A DNA stretch of 64,000 bases, from contig JACPVS010000011.1 in the NCBI GenBank assembly GCA_016197365.1, positions 146,413 to 210,412 of the forward strand, in the 5' to 3' direction. Of this stretch, positions 27,535-35,679 are shown piece after piece. This stretch comes from Mycolicibacterium cosmeticum. GTDB taxonomy: Bacteria > Actinomycetota > Actinomycetes > Mycobacteriales > Mycobacteriaceae. Each line of letters begins with the position of its first letter. Position 1 is the stretch's first letter. The notes under the pieces are model-generated. The model did not search any database. It was not told where the DNA came from and worked only from the letters and a program-made list of their open reading frames with translations. Both the position numbers and the translations under genes were made by a program.

Positions 27535-28110
27535 TCAGGTCACCGAACTGATCAACGCGCTGCAGAACGGCATCCCGACGCCGAGGTCGCGGGCCTGGAA
27601 CGTGTTGGGCGCGATCACCACCACCGAGCCCCAGCGCGGGCACATGCCGCCGTTGGCCGAATTCGTGTCGCTGGATTGCAGGTCCGCGGTGGCCACGTCG
27701 CCGGGCTGCAACGTCAGGTGCGGCGCCGCGTTCTGCATCCGCCGCTCGACGTGCACGACGGGCCCGGTCTCGTTGACCAGGTCGGCGCCGGGATAACCGG
27801 ACAGCGTGCACGCACGCGAGGACGCGTTGGTGAAGAGCAGCACCAGGCGGTACTCCGAGCCCTGGTTCTCGAGGTCCTTATGCGACACCTTGAGGTCGGC
27901 ATCGGTGCACGGTCCCGGTGGGCGGTCCACCGGCGCAGCGGTCGGGGCCACGGTCACCGTGACCGGGGACGGGGACGGGGACGGGGACAGGGACGCCGTG
28001 GTGGGCGACGGCTGAGCCGTCACCGTGATGGTGGTCGGCGCGGGTGATTGCGCATCGGTCGAGCAGGCGGCGACGAGTGCGACGGCCGCGATCGGGAGCA
28101 GAAGCTTCAT
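27535..28110 (-). CDS. DUF4232 lipoprotein
   Basis: 191 aa. MKLLLPIAAVALVAACS is a lipoprotein signal with lipobox VAAC (Cys16). A Ser/Pro/Thr linker follows (repeated SPSP, encoded by a short GGGGAC microsatellite), then the DUF4232 beta-sandwich from about residue 75: CTDADLKVSH, YRLVLLFTNASSRACTLSGYPG, VHVERRMQNAAPHLTLQPGDVATADLQ. ATG at 28110 is preferred over upstream codons because it starts the signal peptide. Divergent from the small secreted protein at 28182. Confidence 0.78.
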   Translation of the reverse strand: MKLLLPIAAVALVAACSTDAQSPAPTTITVTAQPSPTTASLSPSPSPSPVTVTVAPTAAPVDRPPGPCTDADLKVSHKDLENQGSEYRLVLLFTNASSRACTLSGYPGADLVNETGPVVHVERRMQNAAPHLTLQPGDVATADLQSSDTNSANGGMCPRWGSVVVIAPNTFQARDLGVGMPFCSALISSVT

Positions 28111-28181
28111 ACAGAAATCACACAGCATCAGAACAGCTACCGATCCCAATGCGCCACATTCACCCCCTAAGGTTTCAGACC

Positions 28182-28430
28182 ATGCAGAACACCGTGAAGC
28201 GCGCGGCCGGCAGGTTCGCCGCGGCCGCCGCCACCGCATTGATGCCCCTCGCGTTCACCGCCGCTGTCGGTCACGCCGAACCGATCCCCAACTGCGAGAA
28301 CGGCTGGTGGGATCCGGTGGCCAACATCTGCCGGCCCGCCATCGCGACGACTCCGCTGGCGTGCGACAACGGGTGGTGGTGGGATCCGGTGGGCAACGTG
28401 TGCCGCCCACCGCTGCTGCCCCCGCAATAG
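28182..28430 (+). CDS. small secreted protein with duplicated NGWW-DPV-N-CRP motif
   Basis: 82 aa. A signal peptide of about 32 residues ends AVGHAEP. The mature ~50 residues contain two copies of one module: NCENGWWDPVANICRP and CDNGWWWDPVGNVCRP, separated by AIATTPLA. Each copy has two cysteines, so two disulfide-closed loops are likely. Tryptophan-rich, Cys-paired micro-repeats of this kind occur in small mycobacterial exported proteins of unknown role. ATG at 28182 is the natural start of the signal sequence. Confidence 0.75.
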   Translation: MQNTVKRAAGRFAAAAATALMPLAFTAAVGHAEPIPNCENGWWDPVANICRPAIATTPLACDNGWWWDPVGNVCRPPLLPPQ

Positions 28431-28536
28431 CAAAGCCCGCCAGGCCCGCCCCACGGTTCCACCGGGTACCGTGCCGTAATCACCAACCGTCGGTCAGGGT
28501 CGACCACGGCTGACCTCGGCCCACCTGGGGAGATCG

Positions 28537-29343
28537 ATGGCGCAGGACATCTCGAAGCACGAACCGGACGTCACAGCGGACGAGCCGGAGAATCGCGATG
28601 GCCATGAGCGGCGCGCCTTCAAACTGGCCACCCCCGTCGGCGACCTCGCGGTCATCCTGCGGACTCCGCGGCGGCGGCCCATCGTGCCGAAGCGATTCGA
28701 CCCGTTCGGCATCGCCGACCGGGCCCTGGATGCAGCCAAGGTCGGGATGAAGCTGGCCACCTGGGGCGAGGAACAGTTGGCCACCCTGGTGAAGAACCGG
28801 CTCGAGTCGCTGGAATCCGCGCCGCGCACCCTGCCGTCGGCCAAACCGGCCGCCGGGGATTCGCTGAACCACAAGATGGGCAAACTGCTGGACCGGGCGC
28901 TGGACCAGAGCACGGCCGGTAGCCAGGTCGAACTGTTCCACCGGTTGCTGGACCAGCTGGTGGCCGACGAGGCCCGCATCGTCGGCGCGCTTTCCGAGGG
29001 CGCGACGTCGCCGTTGGTCGATGTGTATTCGCGGTCGCGCGCCTCCAGCGGGCCGGTGCTGGAGAACGCCTGCCTGATCGGCCGCACGGCCAATGTGGCT
29101 TTGCCCAATATGGTCCCGCAGTACGTCAGCCATCTGCTATCTCTTGGGTTGGTCGAGACCGGCCCCGAGGATTCCTCCAAGAAAGCCGACTACGAGGTGC
29201 TCATGGCGGAGCCGATGGTGTTGCGAGCCATCAAGAACGCATCCCGCGGGCCACTCATCGCACGGGTGGACAAACAGACTCTGAGCCTGTCGGCTTTGGG
29301 ACGCGGGTTGTGGGAGGCAGCAATGCGGCAGGACGGTCCGTGA
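28537..29343 (+). CDS. Abi-alpha (DUF4393) family protein
   Basis: 268 aa. The C-terminal two thirds carry the Abi_alpha pattern: HRLLDQLVADEARIVGALSEG, SPLVDVYSRS, a polar-helical block LIGRTANVALPNMVPQYVSHL, and GLVETGPED...YEVLMAEPMV, ending with a small winged-helix-like stretch (QTLSLSALGRGLWEAAM). The name comes from an abortive-infection homologue, but function in mycobacteria is unproven. The stop overlaps the GTG of the DUF445 membrane gene (GTGA), so the two are translationally coupled and probably work together. Confidence 0.65.
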   Translation: MAQDISKHEPDVTADEPENRDGHERRAFKLATPVGDLAVILRTPRRRPIVPKRFDPFGIADRALDAAKVGMKLATWGEEQLATLVKNRLESLESAPRTLPSAKPAAGDSLNHKMGKLLDRALDQSTAGSQVELFHRLLDQLVADEARIVGALSEGATSPLVDVYSRSRASSGPVLENACLIGRTANVALPNMVPQYVSHLLSLGLVETGPEDSSKKADYEVLMAEPMVLRAIKNASRGPLIARVDKQTLSLSALGRGLWEAAMRQDGP

Positions 29344-30656
29344 GTAGCGAGACGATTCTCGCTATCCAAAACTGGCAGGAGATCAAGGCCGACTTCAGCG
29401 TCAACTGGCTGATCTACCTCTCGATGCCGTTCGTGGCCGCCTTCGTCGGCTGGAGCACGAAGATCGTCGCGCTGGAAATGCTGTACCGGCCGCAGGAATT
29501 CAAGGGCATCGGCCCGTTCGGCTGGCAGGGCATCGTGCCAAGAAGGGCCGGCAAGGTCGGGTCCAAAACCATCGAGCTGCTCACTCAGAAACTGCTCAAA
29601 CCCGAAGAGCTGCTGCAGAAGGTCGACGCCAAAGAGGCCGTCGAGGCGCTGCGCGAACCGTTGACCCAGGCGGTCGACGAGATCTCGCGTGATCTGGCCG
29701 AGCAGATCCGGCCCGGGCTGTGGGACTCGCTGCCCGAAGCCGGCCGCAACGCGATCAAGGCGCGGATCAACGCCGAGACACCGCGCGTGGTCGAGAACCT
29801 GCTGCACGAGATGCAGGCCGATCTGCCGCGGTTCGTCGACATCCAGTTCCTGGCCATCACCACCCTGGTCCGCAACAAGGACAAGCTCAACAAGTTGATG
29901 CGCGGGCTAGGCGACGACGCGATGGCGTTCGTCCGGCGCAGCGGCATCTACTTCGGTCTGGTCATCGGCCTGGTGCAGATGGTCGCCTGGGCGTTGTTCC
30001 AGAACCCCTGGATCATGCCCGCCTTCGGCTTCGGTGTCGGTTTCATCAGCGACTACATCGCGCTGAACATGTTGTTCCGCCCGATCAAGCCGACCAAGTT
30101 CCTCGGCTTCATCCCCTTCCAGGGACTACTGCACGCCCAGCGCGAGACCGTCACCGCGGACTACGCAAGGATCCTGTCCGAGGACCTGTTCTCGCCGGAG
30201 ATCCTGTTCGACGGGGTGTTGCGCGGCCCTGGCGCCGACAAGCTGTTCGCCCTGGTGGCCAAGGAAGTCGACGCCGCGATCGACGCGCAGACCGGGGTGG
30301 CCACCCCACTGGTCAAGTTCGCGGTGGGCACCGAGCGGTACAACGCGCTGAAGAACACCCTGGTGCACATGGTCCTGGAGAAGCTGCCGACCACCTTGAA
30401 CGAGGCCCAGGATTACGCGATGGAAGCCCTGGACCTGGAGCAGACCATCATCGACAAGATGGGCCAGCTCTCCAACGAGGAGTACGAGTCCATCCTGCGG
30501 CCGGTGTTCAAGGACGACGAGCCGACGATGATCGCCGTGGGCGCTGTCCTCGGCGGCGTCGTCGGTGAGATCCAGGTGCAGCTCATCGAGAACTTCGGCA
30601 ACGAGCCGCCGCACGTCGCACTGTCCGAACTGACGCGCGTCATCCTGCGCCAGTAG
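29340..30656 (+). CDS. DUF445 family membrane protein
   Basis: 438 aa. The N-terminal membrane helix (NWLIYLSMPFVAAFVGWSTKIVALEMLYRP) and a second membrane pair in the middle (YFGLVIGLVQMVAWALFQNP, then IMPAFGFGVGFISDYIALNMLFRP) carry the duplicated ALxMLFRP signature of DUF445. Between them and at the C-terminus are long amphipathic helices. The family occurs widely in envelope contexts without known biochemistry. GTG at 29340 overlaps the stop of the Abi-alpha gene. The tail overlaps the convergent membrane-protein gene by 17 bp. Confidence 0.8.
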   Translation: MSSETILAIQNWQEIKADFSVNWLIYLSMPFVAAFVGWSTKIVALEMLYRPQEFKGIGPFGWQGIVPRRAGKVGSKTIELLTQKLLKPEELLQKVDAKEAVEALREPLTQAVDEISRDLAEQIRPGLWDSLPEAGRNAIKARINAETPRVVENLLHEMQADLPRFVDIQFLAITTLVRNKDKLNKLMRGLGDDAMAFVRRSGIYFGLVIGLVQMVAWALFQNPWIMPAFGFGVGFISDYIALNMLFRPIKPTKFLGFIPFQGLLHAQRETVTADYARILSEDLFSPEILFDGVLRGPGADKLFALVAKEVDAAIDAQTGVATPLVKFAVGTERYNALKNTLVHMVLEKLPTTLNEAQDYAMEALDLEQTIIDKMGQLSNEEYESILRPVFKDDEPTMIAVGAVLGGVVGEIQVQLIENFGNEPPHVALSELTRVILRQ

Positions 30657-31512
30657 CCCGGACCCACTCCTCGGACTGCCGATCGACGATCTCCTGTTCG
30701 GGCCGTTGATCTTTCGCCGGACGAGTGGTCGCCGCTCCTCGGAGTACTACCGGCCGGCGCATGAGCGCACCACTTGCGAGGCCGCCGAGACTCAGCGCCA
30801 CACAGCCCGCGGCGGTGACCGCACCCAGCGTCCAGCCTGCGACAGCGGTGCCGAGCAGGAACGGCGGCATCCACTCGACCACCCGCACCCAGGACGGCAC
30901 CGGCGCATGGCCGTGCGCCCTGGCCCGCGCGTAATCCGGGTAGAAGTCGTTGAACGCCACCGCGAACAGGAGTGCCGCCAGTTGCAGCACCCAGCCGGTC
31001 CAGAAGTTGTCCGTGTCGTGGACCACCGCATCGCCGATGAAGCCACTGATGGCGGCGAATGCGAACGCGCCTGCCCACACACCGGTGATCACCAGATGCA
31101 CCCGCACGAAAAGTGATGTGCCCCAACGTTCACGGGGCACTGTGTGGCGGGCGTACACCATCGTGTACGGCCGCCGCAGCAGCAGCGTCACCGCGGCGTA
31201 CCCGGCGAGCAGTGCACTGGTGATGTCGCCGGACCACAACTCCAGCCAGGCCTTCGTGGCACTGGAGGCATGCAGGCCGACGATCGCCAGCATGACGAAG
31301 TAGGACACCCCGAGAAACTCGATGACATGCACCGGAATTCCGCGCTGCCAGCACATCGCCAGGATCAGCAGCGACACCGCGAGCGCACCGGACACCGCCA
31401 CCTCGAACCGGCCGGGGCCGGCCAGCATCGCCATCCACACCCATGGCGCCAAACCGGAGAACGGCGAATCCAGAAACCGGTCGAGTAACCGGATGCCATG
31501 TCTCCCGAACAT
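30640..31512 (-). CDS. polytopic membrane protein of unknown function
   Basis: 290 aa with about six or seven hydrophobic helices: GLAPWVWMAMLAG, VSGALAVSLLILAMC, FLGVSYFVMLAIVGL, ITSALLAGYAAVTLLL, VHLVITGVWAGAFAFAAISG, FWTGWVLQLAALLFAVAF, FLLGTAVAGWTLGAVTAAG. Charged loops include YTMVYARHTVPRERW, and an RP-rich cytosolic tail ends the protein. No family motif is recognised. ATG at 31512 begins directly before the first amphipathic helix; the frame stays open further upstream without membrane character. Confidence 0.6.
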   Translation of the reverse strand: MFGRHGIRLLDRFLDSPFSGLAPWVWMAMLAGPGRFEVAVSGALAVSLLILAMCWQRGIPVHVIEFLGVSYFVMLAIVGLHASSATKAWLELWSGDITSALLAGYAAVTLLLRRPYTMVYARHTVPRERWGTSLFVRVHLVITGVWAGAFAFAAISGFIGDAVVHDTDNFWTGWVLQLAALLFAVAFNDFYPDYARARAHGHAPVPSWVRVVEWMPPFLLGTAVAGWTLGAVTAAGCVALSLGGLASGALMRRPVVLRGAATTRPAKDQRPEQEIVDRQSEEWVRATGAG

Positions 31513-31603
31513 CCCGCCGACCCTAGGCGGCAAGGCTGTGAAGTTACCGATACGCGACCAAACGTTCCCAAGGCAGCGACATTCCAGCCGGTAGCCTCGG
31601 TAT

Positions 31604-32161
31604 GTGGCCAGGGGCATTCGAGCAGCGATATGTGCGGCCGCGATGGTGCTGAGCATCGGTGGCTGCTCCGACTTCATCCACGGCAAACCGACCGGCTCAC
31701 CGGCCAACGACGGCATCGAGCCGACGGTGCAGACCCCGCGGCCCAGCCGCAGCACCCCCGCACCGCCGAGCACCCCTAGCCCGTCCAGTCCGGCGCCCAC
31801 CGCCACCGCCGCACCCCCGAGCGCGGACACCCTCGCCCCGCAGAACGGATATGTCTTCATCGAGACGAAGTCCGGCTTGACCCGGTGCCAGATCTCCACC
31901 TCCCAGGTCAACTGCGAGGCCCAGTTCGAAGACGCTCCTGTCAAGGACGGCGAGCCCGCCAACGGGGTCCGCGTCACCGCGGACGGTGCGCTGGATTGGG
32001 TCGTCGGCAATCTGGGTGACATTCCGACCGTCCCGCTGGACTACAAGACCTACCGGGCGCTGGGCTGGACCATCGCGGCGTCCTCGGACGGGACCCGGTT
32101 CACCAACGACGGCACCAAGCACGGCATGCTGGTGCGTATCGAGGGAGTGGAGGCTTTCTGA
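31604..32161 (+). CDS. lpqJ: LpqJ-like lipoprotein
   Basis: 185 aa. GTG at 31604 starts a lipoprotein signal (ARGIRAAICAAAMVLSIGGC, Cys21). A Pro/Ser/Thr linker of ~50 residues follows, then a compact domain: GYVFIETKSGLTRCQISTSQ, VNCEAQFEDAPV, GVRVTADGALDWVVGNLG, IPTVPLDYKTYRALGWTI, FTNDGTKHGMLV. As I recall it, the pattern matches M. tuberculosis LpqJ (Rv0344c), which sits next to iniC there; here iniC is 2 kb away. Two cysteines may pair. Role unknown. Its stop overlaps the start of the TIGR03085 gene by one base. Confidence 0.6.
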   Translation: MARGIRAAICAAAMVLSIGGCSDFIHGKPTGSPANDGIEPTVQTPRPSRSTPAPPSTPSPSSPAPTATAAPPSADTLAPQNGYVFIETKSGLTRCQISTSQVNCEAQFEDAPVKDGEPANGVRVTADGALDWVVGNLGDIPTVPLDYKTYRALGWTIAASSDGTRFTNDGTKHGMLVRIEGVEAF

Positions 32162-32784
32162 TGTCTGTCGCACGACGCGAGCGCGCGGCGCTGGTCGCCA
32201 CCATGCGTGAGACGGGGCCCGACGCCCCCACCTTGTGCGATGGGTGGACCACCCGCAACCTGGCCGCGCATCTGGTGGTGCGCGAACGCCGACTCGATGC
32301 CGCGCCCGGCATTCTGGTCCCGGCGCTGGCAGGCTACACCGCGAAGGTGCAGGAGCAGGTGACCGCGTCCAACGACTGGGCCGAGCTGATCGACAAGGTC
32401 GCGTCCGGGCCGCCGATCTACTCCCCCTTCATCGTGCTCGACCCGCTGGTCAACGTCGCCGAGATGTTCATCCACCACGAGGATGTTCGGCGAGCCGGAA
32501 GCACCTGGGAGCCAAGGGTTCTCGATGAGCAGACCACGACGGCACTGGCCCGCCAGGTTTCGCAGTTCGCCCGGATGACGCTGTCCAAGTCGCCGGCACG
32601 CGTCAGTCTGGCCACTCCCGACGGCAAGGTGCTGGCCACCGCCGGTCACGGTGCCGAGGTGACGGTCACCGGCGACCCTGGCGAGCTGCTGCTGTTCGCC
32701 GCCGGCCGTGAACCCACGCAGGTGACGTTGCGCGGCGACGACGACGCCGTCGCCGCACTGCGGGCGGCCAGCCGCGGCCTCTAG
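32161..32784 (+). CDS. TIGR03085 family metal-binding protein (DinB/MDMPI-like)
   Basis: 207 aa. The start RRERAALVATMRETGPDAPTLCDGWTTRNLAAHLVVRERR is the N-terminal four-helix-bundle motif of the actinobacterial TIGR03085 group within the DinB/maleylpyruvate-isomerase superfamily; His37 and the later MFIHHEDVRR histidines are likely metal ligands. The C-terminal domain (VTVTGDPGELLLFAAGRE) is a sterol-carrier-like fold typical of mycothiol-linked members. The reaction is unknown. Overlaps the lipoprotein stop (TGATG), suggesting coupling. Confidence 0.75.
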   Translation: MSVARRERAALVATMRETGPDAPTLCDGWTTRNLAAHLVVRERRLDAAPGILVPALAGYTAKVQEQVTASNDWAELIDKVASGPPIYSPFIVLDPLVNVAEMFIHHEDVRRAGSTWEPRVLDEQTTTALARQVSQFARMTLSKSPARVSLATPDGKVLATAGHGAEVTVTGDPGELLLFAAGREPTQVTLRGDDDAVAALRAASRGL

Positions 32785-32794
32785 TCTTGTTGAC

Positions 32795-33733
32795 ATGGGA
32801 ACAACCGACTTCCGTGTCTTCGTCGAACCGCAACAAGGTGCCACCTATGGCGACCAGCTCGCCGTGGCGCAGGCCGCCGAACGACTCGGCTTCTCGGCGT
32901 TCTTCCGAAGCGACCACTACCTGGCGATGAGCGGTGACGGGCTGCCCGGGCCCACCGATTCGTGGGTGACGCTGGGCGGTATCGCGCGCGAGACCTCTAC
33001 CATCCGGCTGGGCACCATGGTCACCTCGGCTACCTTCCGGCACCCCGGACCGCTGTCCATCGCGGTTGCGCAGGTCGACGAAATGAGCGGCGGCCGAGTC
33101 GAATTGGGTATCGGGGCCGGATGGTTCGAGTCCGAGCACCAGGCCTACGCCATCCCGTTCCCACCCTTGGGCGAACGGTTCGACCGGCTCACCGAACAGC
33201 TGCAGATCCTGACCGGCCTGTGGGAGACGCCCGTCGGTGAGACCTTCGACTTCACCGGCGCGCACTACTCGGTCAAAGATTCGCCGGCCCTGCCCAAACC
33301 GGTGCAGTCCCCGCTGCCGATCATCATCGGCGGTGGCGGCCCCAAACGCACCCCCGCGCTGGCGGCCCGGTTCGCCGGTGAGTTCAACATTCCGTTCGCG
33401 CCGCTGGACAAGGTCACCGAGCAGTTCGAGCGGGTGGCTGCCGCCGTGGACGCGGCCGGTCGCACCCCCGACTCGCTGACCTACTCCGCGGCGTTCGTGC
33501 TGTGCGCAGGCCGCGACGACGCCGAGCTGAGCCGGCGCGCCGCCACCATCGGGCGTGAACTGGACGAGATGCGCGGCAACTCTCCGACCGTCGGCACTCC
33601 GTCGGAGATCGTGGACAAGCTGAGCGCGTTCACCTCGGCCGGAGTTCAGCGCGTTTACCTGCAGGTTCTGGACATGTCGGATCTCGATCACCTGGAGTTC
33701 TTCGCTTCCGAGGTCATCGGCAAACTCGGTTGA
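32795..33733 (+). CDS. LLM-class F420-dependent oxidoreductase
   Basis: 312 aa luciferase-like TIM barrel. Diagnostic segments: FRVFVEPQQGATYGDQLAVAQAAERLGF, FRSDHYLAMSGDGLPGPTDSW, IRLGTMVTSATFRHPGPLSIAVAQVDEMS, GRVELGIGAGWFESEHQAYAIPFP, LPIIIGGGGPKRTPALAARFA. The family (TIGR03560-like) uses reduced deazaflavin F420 for hydride transfer; mycobacteria carry many copies and the substrate is not predictable. ATG at 32795, ten bases after the TIGR03085 gene, so the three genes from 31604 may be one operon. Confidence 0.82.
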   Translation: MGTTDFRVFVEPQQGATYGDQLAVAQAAERLGFSAFFRSDHYLAMSGDGLPGPTDSWVTLGGIARETSTIRLGTMVTSATFRHPGPLSIAVAQVDEMSGGRVELGIGAGWFESEHQAYAIPFPPLGERFDRLTEQLQILTGLWETPVGETFDFTGAHYSVKDSPALPKPVQSPLPIIIGGGGPKRTPALAARFAGEFNIPFAPLDKVTEQFERVAAAVDAAGRTPDSLTYSAAFVLCAGRDDAELSRRAATIGRELDEMRGNSPTVGTPSEIVDKLSAFTSAGVQRVYLQVLDMSDLDHLEFFASEVIGKLG

Positions 33734-33773
33734 CTCGGCAAGGGACCGATCGGCGCGGTTACTATCGGTGCCC

Positions 33774-34169
33774 GTGACGGGCGAGCGGAAGTGGCATGAG
33801 CGCACGTCCACGCTGGCCGGCGTCAGCGTCGCTGCGCTGGCCGCGATCGCGCTGATCGTCTGGGGTGCCCTGTTCGTCACGCGGCAGGTCAACCAGCCCC
33901 AGCAGGCGCCGACGGAATTCGTCACGCCCAGCTTCTCGGACCGCTCGACGTCGGAGCCGACGACGACCACCGAGACGATCACCAGCACCGTGCCGCCCGC
34001 CACCACCGACATCAACGATCCCGACGCCACCACGTCGTCGACGACGTCGTCAAGCACGTCCTCGACGACCACGACGACCCGTCGGCCGACGACCGAAACC
34101 CGGGACGACGAGACCACCACCACCCGCCGCCGACCGCGGTTCAACGAGACCAGGACGCTGTCGCCTTAG
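33774..34169 (+). CDS. single-pass membrane protein with Thr-rich extracytoplasmic tail
   Basis: 131 aa from GTG 33774 (a GTG two codons upstream is equally possible). A short cytosolic N-terminus (TGERKWHERTST) is followed by one membrane helix (LAGVSVAALAAIALIVWGALFVT), then ~95 residues dominated by Thr, Ser, Pro and Glu (TTTTETITSTVPPATT, TTSSSTSSTTTTTRRP) with a basic end. Such tails are candidates for O-mannosylation. It is a convergent neighbour of iniC, 3 bp away, and may correspond in position to uncharacterised genes beside the M. tuberculosis ini operon. Confidence 0.6.
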   Translation: MTGERKWHERTSTLAGVSVAALAAIALIVWGALFVTRQVNQPQQAPTEFVTPSFSDRSTSEPTTTTETITSTVPPATTDINDPDATTSSTTSSSTSSTTTTTRRPTTETRDDETTTTRRRPRFNETRTLSP

Positions 34170-34172
34170 CTA

Positions 34173-35666
34173 CTACCGGCCTTGCGCGTGGTATTCCGCC
34201 ACCAACCCCTCGGCGCTGCGCACGGCGGCCCGGCACGCCCTGGTGGTGAACGGATCATTGAGCGGATGATCGGCCCGGCGCCGCCAGCGCTGCGCCGCCG
34301 CGAAGGCCGCCCGCGGTCCGTCGTAGGGATCGTCGGACCCCAGGCCCAGCCGGCTGGCCGCGTCGGTTCCGGACCCACCGATCACCCGGCGCAGCGACGC
34401 CATCTCGTCATCGTTCAAAGTGGTTGGCCGGGAGCGCAATTGACTCAGCAGCCGGAGCTCCTCGAAGGCGTGCGCGTCGGCCAGCAACGGGTCGATGTCG
34501 GCCAGGATCTGCCTGCTCGCGTAAATCGGGTTGACTTGCACGAACCGCCGCAGGGCCAGCAGCGCGGTGTGCGCCTTGAGCAGATCTGAGCGCTGCGCGA
34601 ACTGCTGGTCGATGACATCGCGCAGGGCGATCAACCCGCTGCGTTCCAGCAGCTCGTCGGCCAAGGCCACCGAATCGCTGATCCCGGCGCGCAGCACCGC
34701 GATCGAGATCCGGATCCCGAAGATGCCGAACCGGTCCAACAGCGCGGCCCTGGTTGCGGCATCCACCGGTAAGGAGCTGTCCTCGCGTACGAAGCGGTCC
34801 ACGCTGAGCATCGCCTTGTTCAGTTCGGCGGGTTCGACCCCGGCCAGCTTCTCCAGTGCGACGAACTCGCTCTGCCGCAGGGTGCGTGCAGTGAGCGCCA
34901 GCAGACCCGACACCGGGACCACCGCCTGACAGATCCCCGTCTTCTCCATCTCGGCGGTGAAGCGGGTCGCGACATCGCGGGCCGACAGCATCGCATCGAT
35001 GCGGCCGGCGCCGATCTCGTCGGCGCGCGATGCCACCCCGATCACCCCGAGGGCGCCCGCCGAGCCGCCGACCAGCTCGCCGATCTGTTTGAGCAGCGCG
35101 ATATCGGCGGCGTTCAAGGTGCGCAGCAGGAACACCACCGCGTCCACCCGGGGCACACCGTCCTCGGGGACCAGCAGCCGCAGCGTGCGTGCCGACACAT
35201 CGCGTGACAACGACGAGGTGCCGGGGGTGTCGATGATGGTGGTGTCGATCAGTTCGGCGGCCGGCCACTGCACGTCCAGGTCCTCGACGTCACCGGCGTC
35301 CAGGCCGTCGAAGCTGAACGTCAGGCCCCTGTCGCGCGGATCCCGGGCGATCGGCACGTTCGAGCGCCGTCCGCCGTGATGGTTCGCCGTCACCTTCGGG
35401 GTCGGTCCGTGCCGGAACCGGGTGACCAGACGGGTGGCCTCGGTGGCGTCGGTCGGGGCGATGTCCTCCCCCACCAAGGCGTTGACCAGAGTGGACTTGC
35501 CGGCTTTGAGGGTGCCGGCCAGCGCGATCCGGATCGGCTCGTTGAGCCGGGCGCCGATCCGCCGGAGTTCGTTGTGCACGTCGGGCCGATCCCGGTACGC
35601 GGGATCGGCCTGATACGCCTGGATGGTGCCGCCGAGGATCGCGCGCACGTTGTCGCTGGTGCTCAT
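34173..35666 (-). CDS. iniC: dynamin-like GTPase IniC
   Basis: 497 aa, close to the ~490 aa of M. tuberculosis IniC. P-loop LAGTLKAGKSTLVNAL (GxxxxGKS at residues 51-58), switch II region IIDTPGTSSLSRD (about 146) and a following VGVASRADEIGAGR resembling the G4 region. The C-terminal half is helical without a clear membrane segment. IniC belongs to the isoniazid-inducible iniBAC set; bacterial dynamins remodel membranes. It follows iniA by 13 bp in the same orientation. ATG at 35666 is preferred because the dynamin domain starts directly after it. Confidence 0.9.
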   Translation of the reverse strand: MSTSDNVRAILGGTIQAYQADPAYRDRPDVHNELRRIGARLNEPIRIALAGTLKAGKSTLVNALVGEDIAPTDATEATRLVTRFRHGPTPKVTANHHGGRRSNVPIARDPRDRGLTFSFDGLDAGDVEDLDVQWPAAELIDTTIIDTPGTSSLSRDVSARTLRLLVPEDGVPRVDAVVFLLRTLNAADIALLKQIGELVGGSAGALGVIGVASRADEIGAGRIDAMLSARDVATRFTAEMEKTGICQAVVPVSGLLALTARTLRQSEFVALEKLAGVEPAELNKAMLSVDRFVREDSSLPVDAATRAALLDRFGIFGIRISIAVLRAGISDSVALADELLERSGLIALRDVIDQQFAQRSDLLKAHTALLALRRFVQVNPIYASRQILADIDPLLADAHAFEELRLLSQLRSRPTTLNDDEMASLRRVIGGSGTDAASRLGLGSDDPYDGPRAAFAAAQRWRRRADHPLNDPFTTRACRAAVRSAEGLVAEYHAQGR

Positions 35667-35679
35667 ACGGGCGTCAAGC

